A stretch of 64,000 nt of DNA from contig VZRG01002320.1 of the NCBI GenBank assembly GCA_013397435.1, positions 44,573-108,572 of the forward strand, written 5' to 3'. Below the pieces are notes generated by a model. That model was not told where the DNA came from. It was given only the letters and a program-made list of their open reading frames with translations, and searched no databases. Shown here piece after piece: positions 1 to 11,492 of this stretch. Position numbers and translations under genes: made by a program. The DNA is from Erythrocercus mccallii (taxonomy: Eukaryota > Chordata > Aves > Passeriformes > Dicruridae). How positions within the stretch are numbered: the first letter of the stretch is position 1; each line of letters starts with the position of its first letter.

Positions 1-2997
1 TTCATTTTGTGTGGGCCTTGCTGAAAGTAATCATGCTGTATAAATGACACGTTAGTGATATATACATGGCTGGGAGTCTGCCTGTGAATTACCCAAATAC
101 CATTTTCCTAACGATTCCTTCTTTCAGATGACAAATCAAGCTATTTAATTGCTAAGCTGCTTTTGCTCATATCCCCGAGGAGCAGGTACCCAGGTAACCA
201 TGGAAACTCTATTTGTAGATACATGGGGAAAGGTAATCCCTTATTTCTTTATATAACAGAAAAACAAAGTCTGAAGGTATTGTCCATACTGGAACATTTT
301 CTAAAAAAGATTTCTCTTTTAAACAGGCTACTTAAAAACAGAAGGGGAAATAAACATTTCTGAAATTCTAGAGTCCACTATTTTACATTCAGGATATTTA
401 AGAAGTTTTGGTTTTTATTCCTAAATAACTGGATCAGAACAAACACTCTCAAGGAGCGAGACTCACCCTATTTTAAAATTACAAAACCCAATCCCCAACT
501 GATTAAAAACCCATGGACTCTTCATGCTCAGAAGCATGTTAAACCACTTACTTTTAAATTATAATGTAACTAAGAAACAAACCTCATGATTTTTTACCTT
601 CAAAAACCAACCAACCAACCAAGTATTCATAGAGAATAGAAAAAGCCCCAGTCTTTTAAAAGTATTTTTTGGAAGGAAAACTTCACTATCATCTACAAAC
701 TGCATGTAGTATTTCATCTTTGAACAACTGAGGAGCCAGTGAGGAGCCTCCATAACTGGTGAGTTGTCCTGTTTTTCCAAGGCCTACAGGTACTGGAGAG
801 GATAAAGTTGTTTTAATACTCCCTCCCTCCTTACACCTAACTTAGTAAAAAAGAACAACTTGATGTAAAAGAACAAGAAGAAAAACATCATAGGCATCAA
901 CATTAATTTCTCCTGATCACTATGAAAATACATTTGACACTTGGCAAATTTTGAAGAAACATTTCATGCTTCTGCTTTAGTTTTTACATCTGTAAAAAGG
1001 AATAGTTAATATTCAAAAGCATTTTTTGCGTTTGTGAACCCACAGCTGGGTTCTTCCTGGCTTGTCTTCTTAAGCAATGTAAGTATGAACTCTTTTGGTA
1101 TGAACTCCACCTACTCTGCAATTTGATATGTATTCATTCACAACTGAATAACTGAGTAATTAGAAAATGTAATTTTCAAAATGTAAAGGGATGTTATTAT
1201 TCTGGCTCAAGATATTACCCCAAAAAGGGTGCACACTTTGAAAGCAAGCAATAAATAGAGGAATAGTGTCTGACCAATGTGCTGGATTCAGAACTTTAAA
1301 ACACAAGTCATCTGAATAACACCCAGTCCAGCATGAGCTGGCGACAGACAACCATGTGACATCAGTTTCAGCAGGTTCCATGTAAAATGAAAACAGTCCA
1401 GAGTGTTGGGGTGACTGTTGCCACTCTCTCTCTAATGAGTTGTTCCTTTCCGGGCAGTCCTTCTCCCTCCATCTGGCACCAGAGATATTTTAGTTAGCCA
1501 GGAGAGGTACATCTTTCACAAGAACACTGGAGTTGGCGACCATGAACTGGTAGAAGCAAAGCCTTCAGCAGCCAGGTTAAACATGGATTGTAGAACAGCT
1601 AATGGATCTGCTTTTCAAAGACTTGGCTACACTGGGCACAGGAGTTGCATTTTCTTTCTTCAGCTTCTTTACTTTGCAGGCATTTCTCATTATGCCTGTA
1701 AGTGTTTTTCTTTGCCAAGGAAGACACAGAATTAATCATCCACAGCAGGTCAAGACTGTCTAAACAAAACTTCATTATCCCCTCCTGCCAAATAAGCTAA
1801 TACCTTACTATTTTTAGTAGCATTTTATCATATCACTGAATGGGGCTTTGCCTCTTTTAGGAGACAGCAAAAATGGAATTTGCAAGAAAAAAGGTAAAGT
1901 ATTTATATACTTCATCCATGTCTATAAGAAACTAAATATTTGAGCTAATACATGGGAATAACATAAAATCCCATCAGTCCCCAACTGATCACCATACAAT
2001 CAGCTGTAACTACAGAAATTTATCCTCCATGCACTGACAACACTTCCCCATCTCCACAACAGGAACGACCGTGGAAATGATACAAGAATAAAATTATAAG
2101 GCACGGTTTCCCAAGTGACTCGAGCTGAGCTAAATACATACTGCTGCCAAAAGGCCTGTCCCTCTTCTCTGTCCTGGCCATACACTCCTGCATCCACACA
2201 TGTGCCAGCATATGCATTTACTCTTACTGAGCTGACTGAAACCCAAACCTACTGAAAAACCCATGTGGAGAGCTGATCCAGGGGCTGATTCAGCTGATCA
2301 CAAATTGTACTGGCAATACACTCCCTTAAACAGTCCAGGGAAGGAGGTACAATTGGGAGAGCCAAACTTCCTTCTGGCAGCAGTGGGGGCCTAACAAGGA
2401 TATAAATAACCTGTGAAACAAAATCCTGATGCGAGTGATTTGATCCTAGGGTAGTTATTCAAAAGTATTTTATACGTCTGTTAACACTAAATGTACTGTC
2501 ACTACCATGTTAGTAAAGTCTGGTTTTAGAGCCCTTACTGGAACGTAAAAACAATCTGTCTTCACTGCAAGATATATTTGCTGATAAAACACGGCTGTGT
2601 GTAAATTAATATCAAATTATTAGGAAAAGAAGACCAACACATACATATTAATACTACCTAAAAATGCTTTCAGATGAGAACTGATTTTTTAAAAAATGCT
2701 TATCAGTAGCCATTAATATTTTGTTTTCCAATTATTGAAAACTGTATTTGTCATGACAGGTTTTGTATAATATCTGGTTTTCTTTTTCACTTGTCCTTTC
2801 CTGCAGAAGAAAAGCTGGTTCACTCTCTAAAGGTTCCATTTTCAAGAAACCATTCTTATTCATGAAGGAGCCTTAAATGTATTATTAATTTTGGATATTA
2901 AGTGATTTCTGGAATAAAAACTATGAGAAGCATTAACTCAGTGGTACACAAAAAAAAAGTAACTACTCCTAGCTGGAATGAAGCAACGTTGACTTAC
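1..2997 (-). other. INTS12: INTS12 intron 3 (partial)
   Basis: This is intronic sequence downstream of coding exon 3, running off the left edge. I looked on the minus strand for the next PHD exon (His/Cys-rich block) and did not find it. Only short unsupported open frames are present. No repeat family was recognised. Confidence 0.7.
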
Positions 2998-3185
2998 CTG
3001 CAAACAACACAGGCTAATCCCATTTCCATGGCAAAGTCATCAGCACTGGTTTCCTCAAAGCTGGATAAATCAGGCATGGATAAATCCTTGCTCGTCTGAA
3101 CTGTAATAGGAGAGGAACGAGCCTCTTGCTTCTCTACTCTGGGCTTCTTTGGTGCATCAACTCCTTCAGCAGGATCCCCTTTCGT
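2998..3185 (-). CDS. INTS12: INTS12 coding exon 3 (opens PHD finger)
   Basis: This exon has 188 bases. The acceptor is TTTAATAG|ACG and the donor is TTTGCAG|GTAAGT. It ends two bases into an Arg codon (phase 2). It encodes a linker with PKKPRVEK and SSPITVQTSKDL, then the conserved acidic segment, and finally CVVCR. The two cysteines are the first zinc ligands of the PHD finger, and the other ligands should come from the next exon beyond the left edge. Confidence 0.94.
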
Positions 3186-5880
3186 CTATTAAACACACAC
3201 AGAGAATGTGAAAATGCAACAAGCTAACAGATTAAAATGAGTTAAAATGGAACAGTTAGATTAGCAGTATAAGAAGGTCTACTTTACGCAGCATACACAC
3301 AATGTATTTTAATTACATATTTTCTTCAAAATATTTATGAACTAGAAGCTCAACTCCCCTTTTTGTACTTCACCTCAAAATCCTTGAAAAAGCTTTGGGA
3401 ATATCACATTTCAACTTGCTATATTTTAGTAATCTCTCATAAGATAATCTCTTATGGTTTAAAACACAAAATGCTTTGGAAGGTGCCCCTTAAGTCCAAC
3501 CTCCCCACAATGAGCAGGGAAAACAATCACAGAATAATTACAAGAAGACATTTATTAGATTGCCTAAATGGCAACATGACTGGCTAATGCACCTCACAGG
3601 CTAGGCACCGTAAGATGAGTTGAAAATGGGAGGTTTTGTCTAAAACATCTTTAAGTTTATTAACCAAGTTATTTCACTAGAGAACAAAACCAGCTTACTT
3701 TATCTGCAGATCTCTTTTCTGTTTCTTTTTTCACCTTTTCTGATGTAGTGGGCTTGCCATTGTTGTTGCCAGAAGGCAAACTGGATGAAGCTTTAGGCTC
3801 TTGCTTAATGGGTTTGGTGACAGATACTTTTGGTTGCTCTACTTCCTGGAAACAAGAAGAAAAATTGAAGGCAAATTCTGCAATTGAGTTCCTACCTAAT
3901 CTGCAATTATTGAGATAACAGGACAGGCAAACAATATGCCATACAACACTGATCATCTACATACACACTTTTCAAAACAACATTTCTTAAAATATTTTCA
4001 TATCACATCAACAAATTAATGTTTAAATTGCAGAGAATTAATAAAATCTTCCCCTGCCACTCATCTTTCTGAGGAAAAGGTGCTCCTTTTCCAAAGACAG
4101 ATTCTCTTTGGAACATTAATTAAAAAGGAGACATTTCTGCTTTTAAAATTCAAAGAGGTAATGAACGCAAATTTTCAGATGGTTCTGAGGACGAAATTCA
4201 ATATAAGCAAAAAACATAAGCTGACAACTGATGTAACCAGACATCAATACTTCATTCCTTCATGGAGGGAAATATTGAGCTCCTCTTAATCTCAGTCCAT
4301 ATTCGTCTATCAGATTAATACATTTAGATCTCTACAGAAATCAGTGGTTCGCATTAATGAACACATTATTGTCAGCAAAAGGATAATAACCAGGAGAGCC
4401 TGTAAATGAGTGACCAGTCACACTGATGGGCACCTGCAACGTACCCCCTCCCAGCTGGTAAGATGGGAGGAATTTTCTGCTGTATACTGGGACAGGTCAT
4501 AAAGGGTGAGCTTCAGCCCTCCAAACTTTGTTGACTTGACTGTGGTAATCCTGTGCTCCCTACTCTCTTCTTGGATTTCATGGTCAACCACAAATTAACC
4601 CTGCAGCCTGCGAACGCAAGCAAAGGAATTCTTGTACCTTTTTTCATTTCTGACCTTTGCAGTCCTGCTGATATTGGAGATATACTGAAAAGAGGAGAAT
4701 GAAAGATTTCTTCCTCTGGCCTGAGCCTCAGTTTCAGCTGAGGGCAGGTGACTGCCAGCCAAGCTGTTACTAGAATTGGCTTCCCAAACCTCTTTGCACT
4801 GTTATTCTGCTCCCTGCTTCCTCTTTAAACCACACATCGCTTCTTTGAGCTCTGACATAAAGGGCACCTGAGAGTTTTGAGACCTGTGTTAGGTTTCAGA
4901 GAGTTAACAAGATGAACAGAAAGGAGTTAGACCACACAGTAAAGTATGATGTATGCTGAGCAGTATTAGCGCCTTTTAGTTATTTGGAACCACGTAGAAA
5001 TGAAATATTGCAAATGTATCAGCATACAGACCATCATTAGAACACAGCAGGCTGACTTGCAGGCATCTTAGGGGAGAACAAGACCTCATTATCCATATGG
5101 CAATACACAGTAGCACAAGGATGCCCTCGCTTGGCTATTTCCATATGCTCATCTCAGAGTCCAATATTCTCTCTAGCAGGTGTTCAGTGATTTTCAGTAG
5201 ATGAAAAGTAATGTTTGTCCATTGGACAGCAATGGTTTCAGCCTGCAAATCATTTCTGCTTTGAACCATTTCGTGTTTTTCACATATGACTTCAACAGAA
5301 TTTCAAGGGAAGAGATATAGCTTTATTGGTAAATAGCTTATTTTGTTTCTTATTTATCTGTAACAAAGCTAATCTATATTTTAAAGGCTTTTTAGCTCTG
5401 AAATGTAACTGCAGAAATACTAAGTTTGGGTGCACCTAACACAGCATGTCTGATATAATGCTGAATAACTCTTTTAAGTCCTGGTGCATCAACAAGGTGA
5501 AGAGATTTTTTTCCCATTAACTTCCATTAATTGAATGGATTATGTTGTATGGAAAGGGGAATGATAAATATGAACACTCCATAATTACTTTTTCTTTTTC
5601 CTCAACTTAGGATTCTTTTAACTTTTCAGCTGTAAAAGAGGAACCAGGAATAGCAGGAGCTTTATTAAGGCACACAAAAAGGAACCATGCTTTTTTAAGG
5701 CAAAAAGGAACTTATCACCAGTACCTTCTGAGAGGGACGGTAGCTCGAGTCAGTTCCTCTGGCCAACGACTCGTCAAGAAGTGCTTTCAGCTTTTCAGCA
5801 GAGTCCTTACTCTTTGAGTGCAAAAAGCCAAGGGCTTTCAGAAAAATGGGATCCAGCTCCAAGTTCACTGTAGCAGCCAT
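2998..5880 (-). CDS. INTS12: Integrator complex subunit 12, 5' part of gene (three coding exons; 3' end outside window)
   Basis: INTS12 is a small PHD-finger subunit of Integrator, the nuclear complex that cleaves snRNA 3' ends and attenuates paused RNA polymerase II. The spliced product begins MAATVNLELDPIFLKALGF and reads through three exons (52, 49 and 62.7 codons) with GT/AG junctions. It matches the vertebrate protein in order: the N-terminal microdomain (about residues 1-45, known to be the part that engages the complex), a Lys/Ser-rich linker with a sumoylation-type IKQE motif, and the acidic stretch SSFEETSADDFAMEMGLACVVC, which opens the PHD zinc finger with its first two cysteines. 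The remaining PHD cysteines and the Ser-rich tail were looked for on the minus strand of 1-2997 and not found, so they should lie beyond the left edge. It is transcribed away from GSTCD. Identity is secure; only the extent is partial. Confidence 0.96.
3186..3698 (-). other. INTS12: INTS12 intron 2
   Basis: Short intron of 513 bases between coding exons 2 and 3, bounded by GTAAGC and TTTAATAG on the minus strand. Nothing else was recognised in it. Confidence 0.9.
3699..3845 (-). CDS. INTS12: INTS12 coding exon 2
   Basis: This exon has 147 bases, exactly 49 codons, with phase 0 at both ends. The acceptor is TTGTTTCCAG|GAAG and the donor is GATAAA|GTAAGC. It encodes the basic linker beginning EVEQPKVSVTKPIKQEPKAS and ending EKRSADK. 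The IKQE tetrapeptide fits the sumoylation consensus, which is an inference from motif only. The SSLPSGNNNGK block is shared with the mammalian protein. Confidence 0.95.
3846..5724 (-). other. INTS12: INTS12 intron 1 (between coding exons 1 and 2)
   Basis: Intron of 1.9 kb bounded by GTACTGG and TTTCCAG on the minus strand. It is AT-rich and I recognised no gene or repeat in it. Confidence 0.9.
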
Positions 5881-5888
5881 AGTTGTGT
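5725..5888 (-). CDS. INTS12: INTS12 coding exon 1 (start codon exon)
   Basis: The exon runs from 5888 down to 5725. The acceptor follows a pyrimidine tract ending in CATTGAAG, then eight untranslated bases lead to ATG at 5880-5878 in good context (A at -3, G at +4). It encodes 52 residues ending SYRPSQK, in phase 0, and the donor is AAG|GTACTGG. These residues are the conserved microdomain of Integrator subunit 12. Reading on past the donor gives nine unrelated residues and a stop, which confirms the splice site. Confidence 0.95.
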
Positions 5889-8800
5889 CTTCAATGGGAG
5901 TTAAAAGAAAAGAAAAACAGTGACAACTTTATTCACATGAAGCATAATTCAAATAGCATGTGGTAAACAGAAGATTTCCTTTCTTTTTAAACTGAAATTA
6001 TATTAAATTACAGCAAGGATTATATGTGAATTAATTATTATTAGAAAATGACTGTGAATATCAGTGATGCAGAACTTAGAATACAACTAGACATCTGAAA
6101 TGTCACATTCATTCTCTCGCATATAAGATATTCAGAAATGAAACTCATTATACTTATGTAAATGAAAAAATATTTCATATTCTTGATATTTCATACATAA
6201 AAATATTGAGAAGTATGCAAAATAAATATTAACTTCAAGAAAAGCAGTTACCACCCTTCTTTACACTTTTTGCACATACAGTGATTTCTAACTCATTGAT
6301 CATTTAAGAGCAACTAGGAAAAATCTTACTTGTAGAAAAATTGGCTTTTGAAATTCTGCAAAGAACAGCTCATTGTAACACATAAGATATAAACAGCTCA
6401 TGCATTAATTTATTTATATATAAAATAGCTGAAGAATATGTTTTTAAATTTAGCTGAAGCAGTGAAAAAATTTATAACTCGGATTGTGACTTATCCACAT
6501 ACTCATGTGGCAGTCTAAGTGTAATGTCAGATAGTGACTATCCAGAGCTGTGAGATGCCACAGTGTCCATGGAAAAGGAATAAACTGAGGAAAAGGTTAC
6601 AATGACTTTAAAAAATTGTTTGCCTCATAGCAATACATTCCTGCAGTCTGGAGCATTCTGTGTTAATTTCCTTAAAAAACTCTAAGGAACACATTTACAC
6701 CAGAAAAAATTGTTCCTGCAATGACAGATACCTAACTTAAATCAGTAAATGACAGTAATTTAAGAAATAATGTGGGAAGTTTCCTGATCTTTTCTAAAAA
6801 TGTACGTGAAGTGTTATAATCCCTTTAAATCTAATTTAAAACACATCAGAATGTTTGTGGGTTTGGGTTTTTACCTACAATAATCTAGAAGACATTCTTG
6901 AAAAGCCTTTCATCAGTTCTTTCATCAAAAGCACTGTCTGGACAGCTTTTTCAGTTGAAGCTTCCAAGGTTTTGTCTGATGAATTCCTTTTGATATTCAT
7001 GGCAGTGAACTTTTATGTCTCTGGCCAAAACACCAGCACTGGCAGGCTGCTCCCTCACCAGTTGCCTACAAGTCCCCAGGAACCTTTATCTCATGCTGAG
7101 CTTTCACGAGACACCAGAGAATCGCTTGACTGAGATCTTCAAGGAGTTTAACGTACAGAACTTCATAGGGATTTTATCAATGGACCCAGCAGAGAGTTAA
7201 GAAACCTCTTCAAGAGCCTCTTCTCTCCTCCTTAATCTTTGCCACTTGACAAATCATTTTCTGGTGGCCACAGAACTTCTGCTAGGAAGTGCTACACACC
7301 AGCTACTCGGCTGCGTCACTGATCAAGCACAGACTGCAGCTCAAGCCCTGTCCTGGCAATTCAGCCTCTCTCTGATGACTGCAGAAAGTGAATTCACAGA
7401 GCACAGAAATACATACCCTCTTTTTGTTATGCATCTACCTCTCATAAATGTTCAGGCTGCTCTTGAGATCTGTGGGCAGATTATGTCCCACATTTCTTTG
7501 TTCTGTGAACGTGCCTTCCAAGTGTCAGTACCACATACTCTTTAACCAGGATTGGTCCAAAAGGCAAATTACTGCTTTTGGCAGTGGCCCTTTCCAGATA
7601 TTTGCAGATCAAACAGTTTTTAAGTATCAAACAGTGGTTTGACACTTATGAATCTAAGATCCAATTTAATTCATTCATGTTTTCATGCACAAACTGCTCC
7701 TCTGGCAGTCGAGTCAGCATACAGCAATGTGACAGCCTTGAGACAAGGACAGCAGAGTGTTTCAATGATGATGCCATAGGCTATTCTGCAAGACAGACCT
7801 CCTTGACTTTCTTCTTGAAGTGGAATCTTTGCACAGGAAATAATTCAAATGCTGTTTAGAAAAGAGTGAGTATGACACTGTCTTTTCTGAATTAGATTGA
7901 TAATGCAACTTTGAGTTTAGAGGGCTGTGCTAAAACCCTTGAACCCTGAGCAGAACAGGTTTTGCACCAAGCAAGCACACCCCCTTGCAACCCAGCATTT
8001 ACCCATCAGCCTAACCCTAAAAGCACCTTTCTCAACTTAGGTCTCTGTTACCTCCCAAGGTGGACTATTTTAAGTGGTTTAATCCATGGGTAAACATTGA
8101 TGTTAATTAGTGAGTTGTTATTCTTAAAGCATCCAAGAAGTTTTGGATTCTTTCATTTCTTGAGTATACTATTGTCTTCTGTCAAACACAATCAACCTTA
8201 ACTGTGCACTCCACAGAATACGTGGTCTTCCAATTTAAGACTTATTAGATTTATAGGGTGTAGGAGCCCTCTTTTTTTCATTCATTTGCCATCTACTATT
8301 TTGCAGGCCTGCCCATGTATTATCTTATTCATCATAACTTGCAGCTAAATGGATCTACTCCCATTACATTTTCAGATATGGTCATATTTTCAGCCATCTG
8401 TTTCAGAGCTTCCATTCCTATTATTTTCTGAGGCAGGTGTACTACTGAAGAGGTTTTCCCAAGAAAGTACACATCCTCTATTTATACTGCAGTGCTATTA
8501 CAGACTTCTTTTTTAAACTCAGCAATATTTTTATTTTTTTCTGCCACTGATGATTAAAAGGCCTTTCACTCACATATTCTTTTCAGCTACCTTCAAGATC
8601 TGTAGCAGTTACCTTAAAACACAGTCACATGAATCAACATCTTATAATTCCTTCCAATGCACTCACTGCACTGTTTTTCACTTACCACCATAAAATCAAT
8701 TCACTTTTCCCTGTCCCTTTGGATCCTTTTGTTCCTCAGAACGTATCCTCTTCCTGATTACATCTATTAACAGTGACAGTGGCAGATTTTGCTTATTTAC

Positions 8801-9278
8801 CAATAATGCCTCTTCCAGGTCACTTTCAGATCTGATGAAAGCCTTAAGAAAGTAGATCAAGGAAAATCTTAAAAGCAGGAAAAAATGAACTTCTATTTTC
8901 ATGTTTTGCTACAGTACCTTAATTAGCACTTGATTTATGACAGCATAATTTCTCAGTTACTTTCCACAAGGGACATTTCAAAACTCACACACTTCAGTAG
9001 TCTGGATAACTGTATCAATGAGAACAATTGTATTAATCAGTTCTAATTTTCTTGTCATCTTCTTCAAAGAATCTTTTAAGACACGTATAAGATCTCCTGC
9101 TATGGAGCTACTAGTACTGGCATCCTTAATTTTACATTCTATTCTACAGCATATTTTATAATGTACTTTTAAATTAGTATTCCAGTCAATATCACTGTAA
9201 CCAGTTTATCCAACATTCTAAAAATTACACAAATGCCCTTTATGTGCTGTTTTCTCCATAGAAACAGTGAATTATTTA

Positions 9279-10190
9279 AGAATCACAGAATCATTCTCTG
9301 TGGAAGGGACCACACATGATCACCCTGTGCAACATCCTGTTCAATGCAAAGTCAACACTGAATTCAGACCAGCTTGCTCAGGACTTTTCCAGTTGGATCC
9401 TGAAAATCACCAAAGACAGGAATGCAAAAATCCTTCCAGGCAACCTGTCCCAATGCCTCACTGTCCTCATTTCCTTGCTTTGAATTGGAGGTTTTAACTT
9501 GTGCTGTCTCTCATTCTCCCACTGTGCACCTGAGTACGAAGACTGGCTCTATCTTTCCAATAATATCCTCAGGTAAATTAAAGCTTCCATTGTATCTCCA
9601 GCAGATGGTATCCAACAATCCCTCCATCTTCAGATCTAGCTATTTAATCACAGAGGACAAGCCAATGATCAGACATGATCTACCCTTGGTAGATCCGGCT
9701 CTTCCCAGTTTCTACCTGTTCCTTCTTATGCCACAAATGGCTTCCTCCACAATACTTCCACAGGAGGAAGGAATGAGGCTGACCAGTCGTAGTTCTCTTG
9801 CTTGTCCTTCCTGCCATTTATGAAGATGGGCATAAAATTTGCCTTTCTGCAGCGTTTGGGATCTCCCTCAGTCTCATGGCCCTTAAAAGATGACAGAAAG
9901 CAGCTTTGTGAAGACCCTGTCAGCTGTTGGCATCCTTGAATGCAAGGGCCCATGGACTTATCAGGGAAACAGTCCCGCTTCAATCCTCTTCCACAACTTG
10001 TAGTTCCTCCTCTTCTTAAGCTCTGCCTTGTGGCAAAAGGCCTTGGTAGACCTTACAGGTCAAGTCTACGGCAAAGAAGACATCAACTATTTGACCCTTA
10101 TCTGTGTCTGCTGTCACTAACACACTTGTTCCATGCAGCAGTGGTGACGTATTTTCCTTGTGAGTGCCTTTCAACTCAGGATTTTTGGTG
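9279..10190 (-). mobile_element. CR1 LINE fragment, antisense to the window
   Basis: The plus strand opens with AATCACAGAATCATTCTCTG, followed by GGAAGGGACC and later GGCAACCTGTCCCAATGCC. This is the reverse complement of the CR1 3' end with its 8-bp terminal repeat. Further up the minus strand, frames 9726-9983 and 10016-10339 carry pieces of the CR1 reverse transcriptase region: KSMGP, then KANFMPIFINGRKDKQENY, and in the second frame NTSPLLHG and VLVTADTDKG followed by VDVFFA. The distance from the polymerase motifs to the 3' end is far too short for an intact element, so it is internally deleted and 5' truncated. The frames are broken and it cannot be active. The upper boundary is approximate and may reach about 10340. 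Confidence 0.85.
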
Positions 10191-10740
10191 ACAATTGTAC
10201 CTGCACAGCTGAGATTTGCTAAGCCCTGCCACCACTGAGCTTCAATATCCTGCAGAAAATGGACCTGAAGATGTTGCAACACGTCGCAGCTCACTGGCTG
10301 AAGCCACTGGGAAATTGAGTACACCTTCACTGTTTCCACCTTTGCCTTATTCCACGTCTACACTGAAACTTATCAACTGTACAAATTCCTGGGTAATTTC
10401 CTTCCTCCATGTAATTTCTCACAGAGAGAGGCAAACTTTAGTTAAAAACAAATTTCTGAAACAGTAACGCCAAAGCCACGATGTGACCCTCTGCGACCTA
10501 CTTGCAGCAAATTTCTCCTTGGGATTTCTTTTTACCAACGCAAGGCTCTCGTCTGAAAGCAACATTTTAGAACGCCCAAAAGAATAAAACACCACCCTAC
10601 ATCCTACAGCCATTAGTGCCCCGCAGCGAGGGCTCGCTCAGGGCCGCGGCTCCGGCCGTGCCCGTGTGCCCCGGCGGGGCCGCCCCGGCAGCGCCGCGCC
10701 CGCGGGGACAGCGCGGCCGCCGCTCCCTGCGGGCCCTCCC

Positions 10741-10862
10741 GGCTCCCAGGGACACCCAAAGCTCACCCGGCTCCCAGGGACACCCAAAGCTCACCCGGCT
10801 CCCAGGGACACCCAAAGCTCACCCGGCTCCCAGGGACACCCAAAGCTCACACGGCTCCGAGG
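10741..10862. repeat. 28-bp minisatellite, about 4.3 copies
   Basis: The unit GGCTCCCAGGGACACCCAAAGCTCACCC (given here as GGCTCCCAGGGACACC then CAAAGCTCACCC) starts at 10741, 10769, 10797 and 10825, with a partial fifth copy at 10853. The first three copies are identical and the fourth has one change (CACC to CACA) near its end. The period is not a multiple of three, so the long frames read across it are artefacts. It sits just inside the shared promoter region. Confidence 0.93.
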
Positions 10863-10891
10863 GTAAGAGCGGCCAAGTGTGCCTGAGGGCG

Positions 10892-11290
10892 CTCCTCTTC
10901 CTCCCTCCTGCCAAACACCCTGTTTCTCCCACCCAAAGTTACCTTTACTGTCCTCTGCCAAGCCCTTTTCTCTTGTCCCAAACGCCTCTTCCCGCTCCCG
11001 GGCCCTCTTCCTCCCCCCTCCAAATTCTTTTTATCTTCCCCAGACCCCTCTGCTGTCTCCCAATCTCCCTCTTCCTCCCCTCCTCCCAAACCCCTCTTCC
11101 CCTCCCAACCCCAAAATTCCCTCTTCCTGTAACCAATCCCCCTCTTCCCTCTCTCAACTCCCCTCTTCCTTTATCCACCTCCCTATCGCTCTCTGCCTCT
11201 TCCCAATCGCCCTCTTCCTTCCCCCTTCCCACCCCAAATTTCCTCTTCCCGATCCTCTCTTCCTCCTCCCAAGCCCCCTCTTCCAGGCCC
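10892..11290. repeat. Degenerate polypyrimidine repeat (CTCTTCC-rich)
   Basis: About 400 bases are almost pure C and T on the plus strand. The heptamer CTCTTCC recurs about 13 times at irregular spacing, often followed by CCAA or CCCAA. On the minus strand, which is the INTS12 sense strand, it is a run of GGAAGAG motifs. Long mirror-like purine/pyrimidine tracts can adopt triplex or other non-B structure, and GGAAG cores resemble ETS sites. Both roles are inference. Confidence 0.85.
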
Positions 11291-11316
11291 CGCAGAGCCG
11301 CCCGCTGGTGTCTCAC

Positions 11317-11400
11317 CGCAGACGGGGACGAGGCGGAGGCGGAGGCGGAGGCGGAGGAGGGCGCCCCGGCGGGTCCGCCGCCAGCGCCGTCCCCCCGCGC
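11317..11400 (-). other. INTS12: INTS12 untranslated first exon (candidate; 5' limit approximate)
   Basis: The only support is a strong donor on the minus strand, GTCTGCG|GTGAGACACC with the last exon base at 11317, placed in the CpG island upstream of the start-codon exon. The acceptor at 5889 implies that an upstream untranslated exon exists. The 5' limit given is a guess set by the neighbouring GSTCD side. Confidence 0.45.
11332..11360. repeat. GGCGGA hexamer repeat (G-quadruplex candidate)
   Basis: Four perfect GGCGGA units run from 11332 to 11355, followed by GGAGG. The many G pairs on one strand could form a two-tetrad quadruplex. It lies between the two proposed first-exon donors, inside the CpG-rich core. 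Confidence 0.85.
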
Positions 11401-11419
11401 AGCGCGGGCCGCGGGCCGC

Positions 11420-11492
11420 AGTTCCGAGCGGGGAGCGCGGGCCGGGGCGGTGCAGGAAGGGGCGGAGCCGGGGCGGAAGCGGCCGGGCCGGG
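11420..11492 (+). other. GSTCD: GSTCD untranslated first exon (candidate; 5' limit approximate)
   Basis: A plus-strand donor GGGCCGGG|GTAAGGAAAAG closes a CpG-rich segment at 11492. The first coding exon begins at 15761 with an acceptor 21 bases before the ATG, so an upstream untranslated exon is required. The start is not defined, and an alternative exon could lie in the gap at 11702-12266. Confidence 0.45.

Larger units (their letters stand above)
5889..11316 (-). other. INTS12: INTS12 5' intron (between untranslated first exon and start-codon exon)
   Basis: This interval of 5.4 kb lies between the acceptor at 5889-5890 and the proposed first-exon donor at 11316-11315. It contains the CR1 fragment at 9279-10190, the minisatellite at 10741-10862 and the polypyrimidine stretch at 10892-11290. 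It also holds a cluster of medium open frames at 6855-7859 (plus) and a protein-like frame at 8696-8902 (minus), whose origin I cannot name. Placement of the 5' boundary depends on the first-exon donor, which is inferred. Confidence 0.6.

Noticed and set aside
1..2997. Next INTS12 PHD exon
   Set aside because: I looked on the minus strand for the His/Cys-rich segment and found no match, so it is probably left of the window.
9422..9823. 133-codon plus-strand frame
   Set aside because: It lies inside the antisense CR1 fragment; the real, decayed coding strand is minus.
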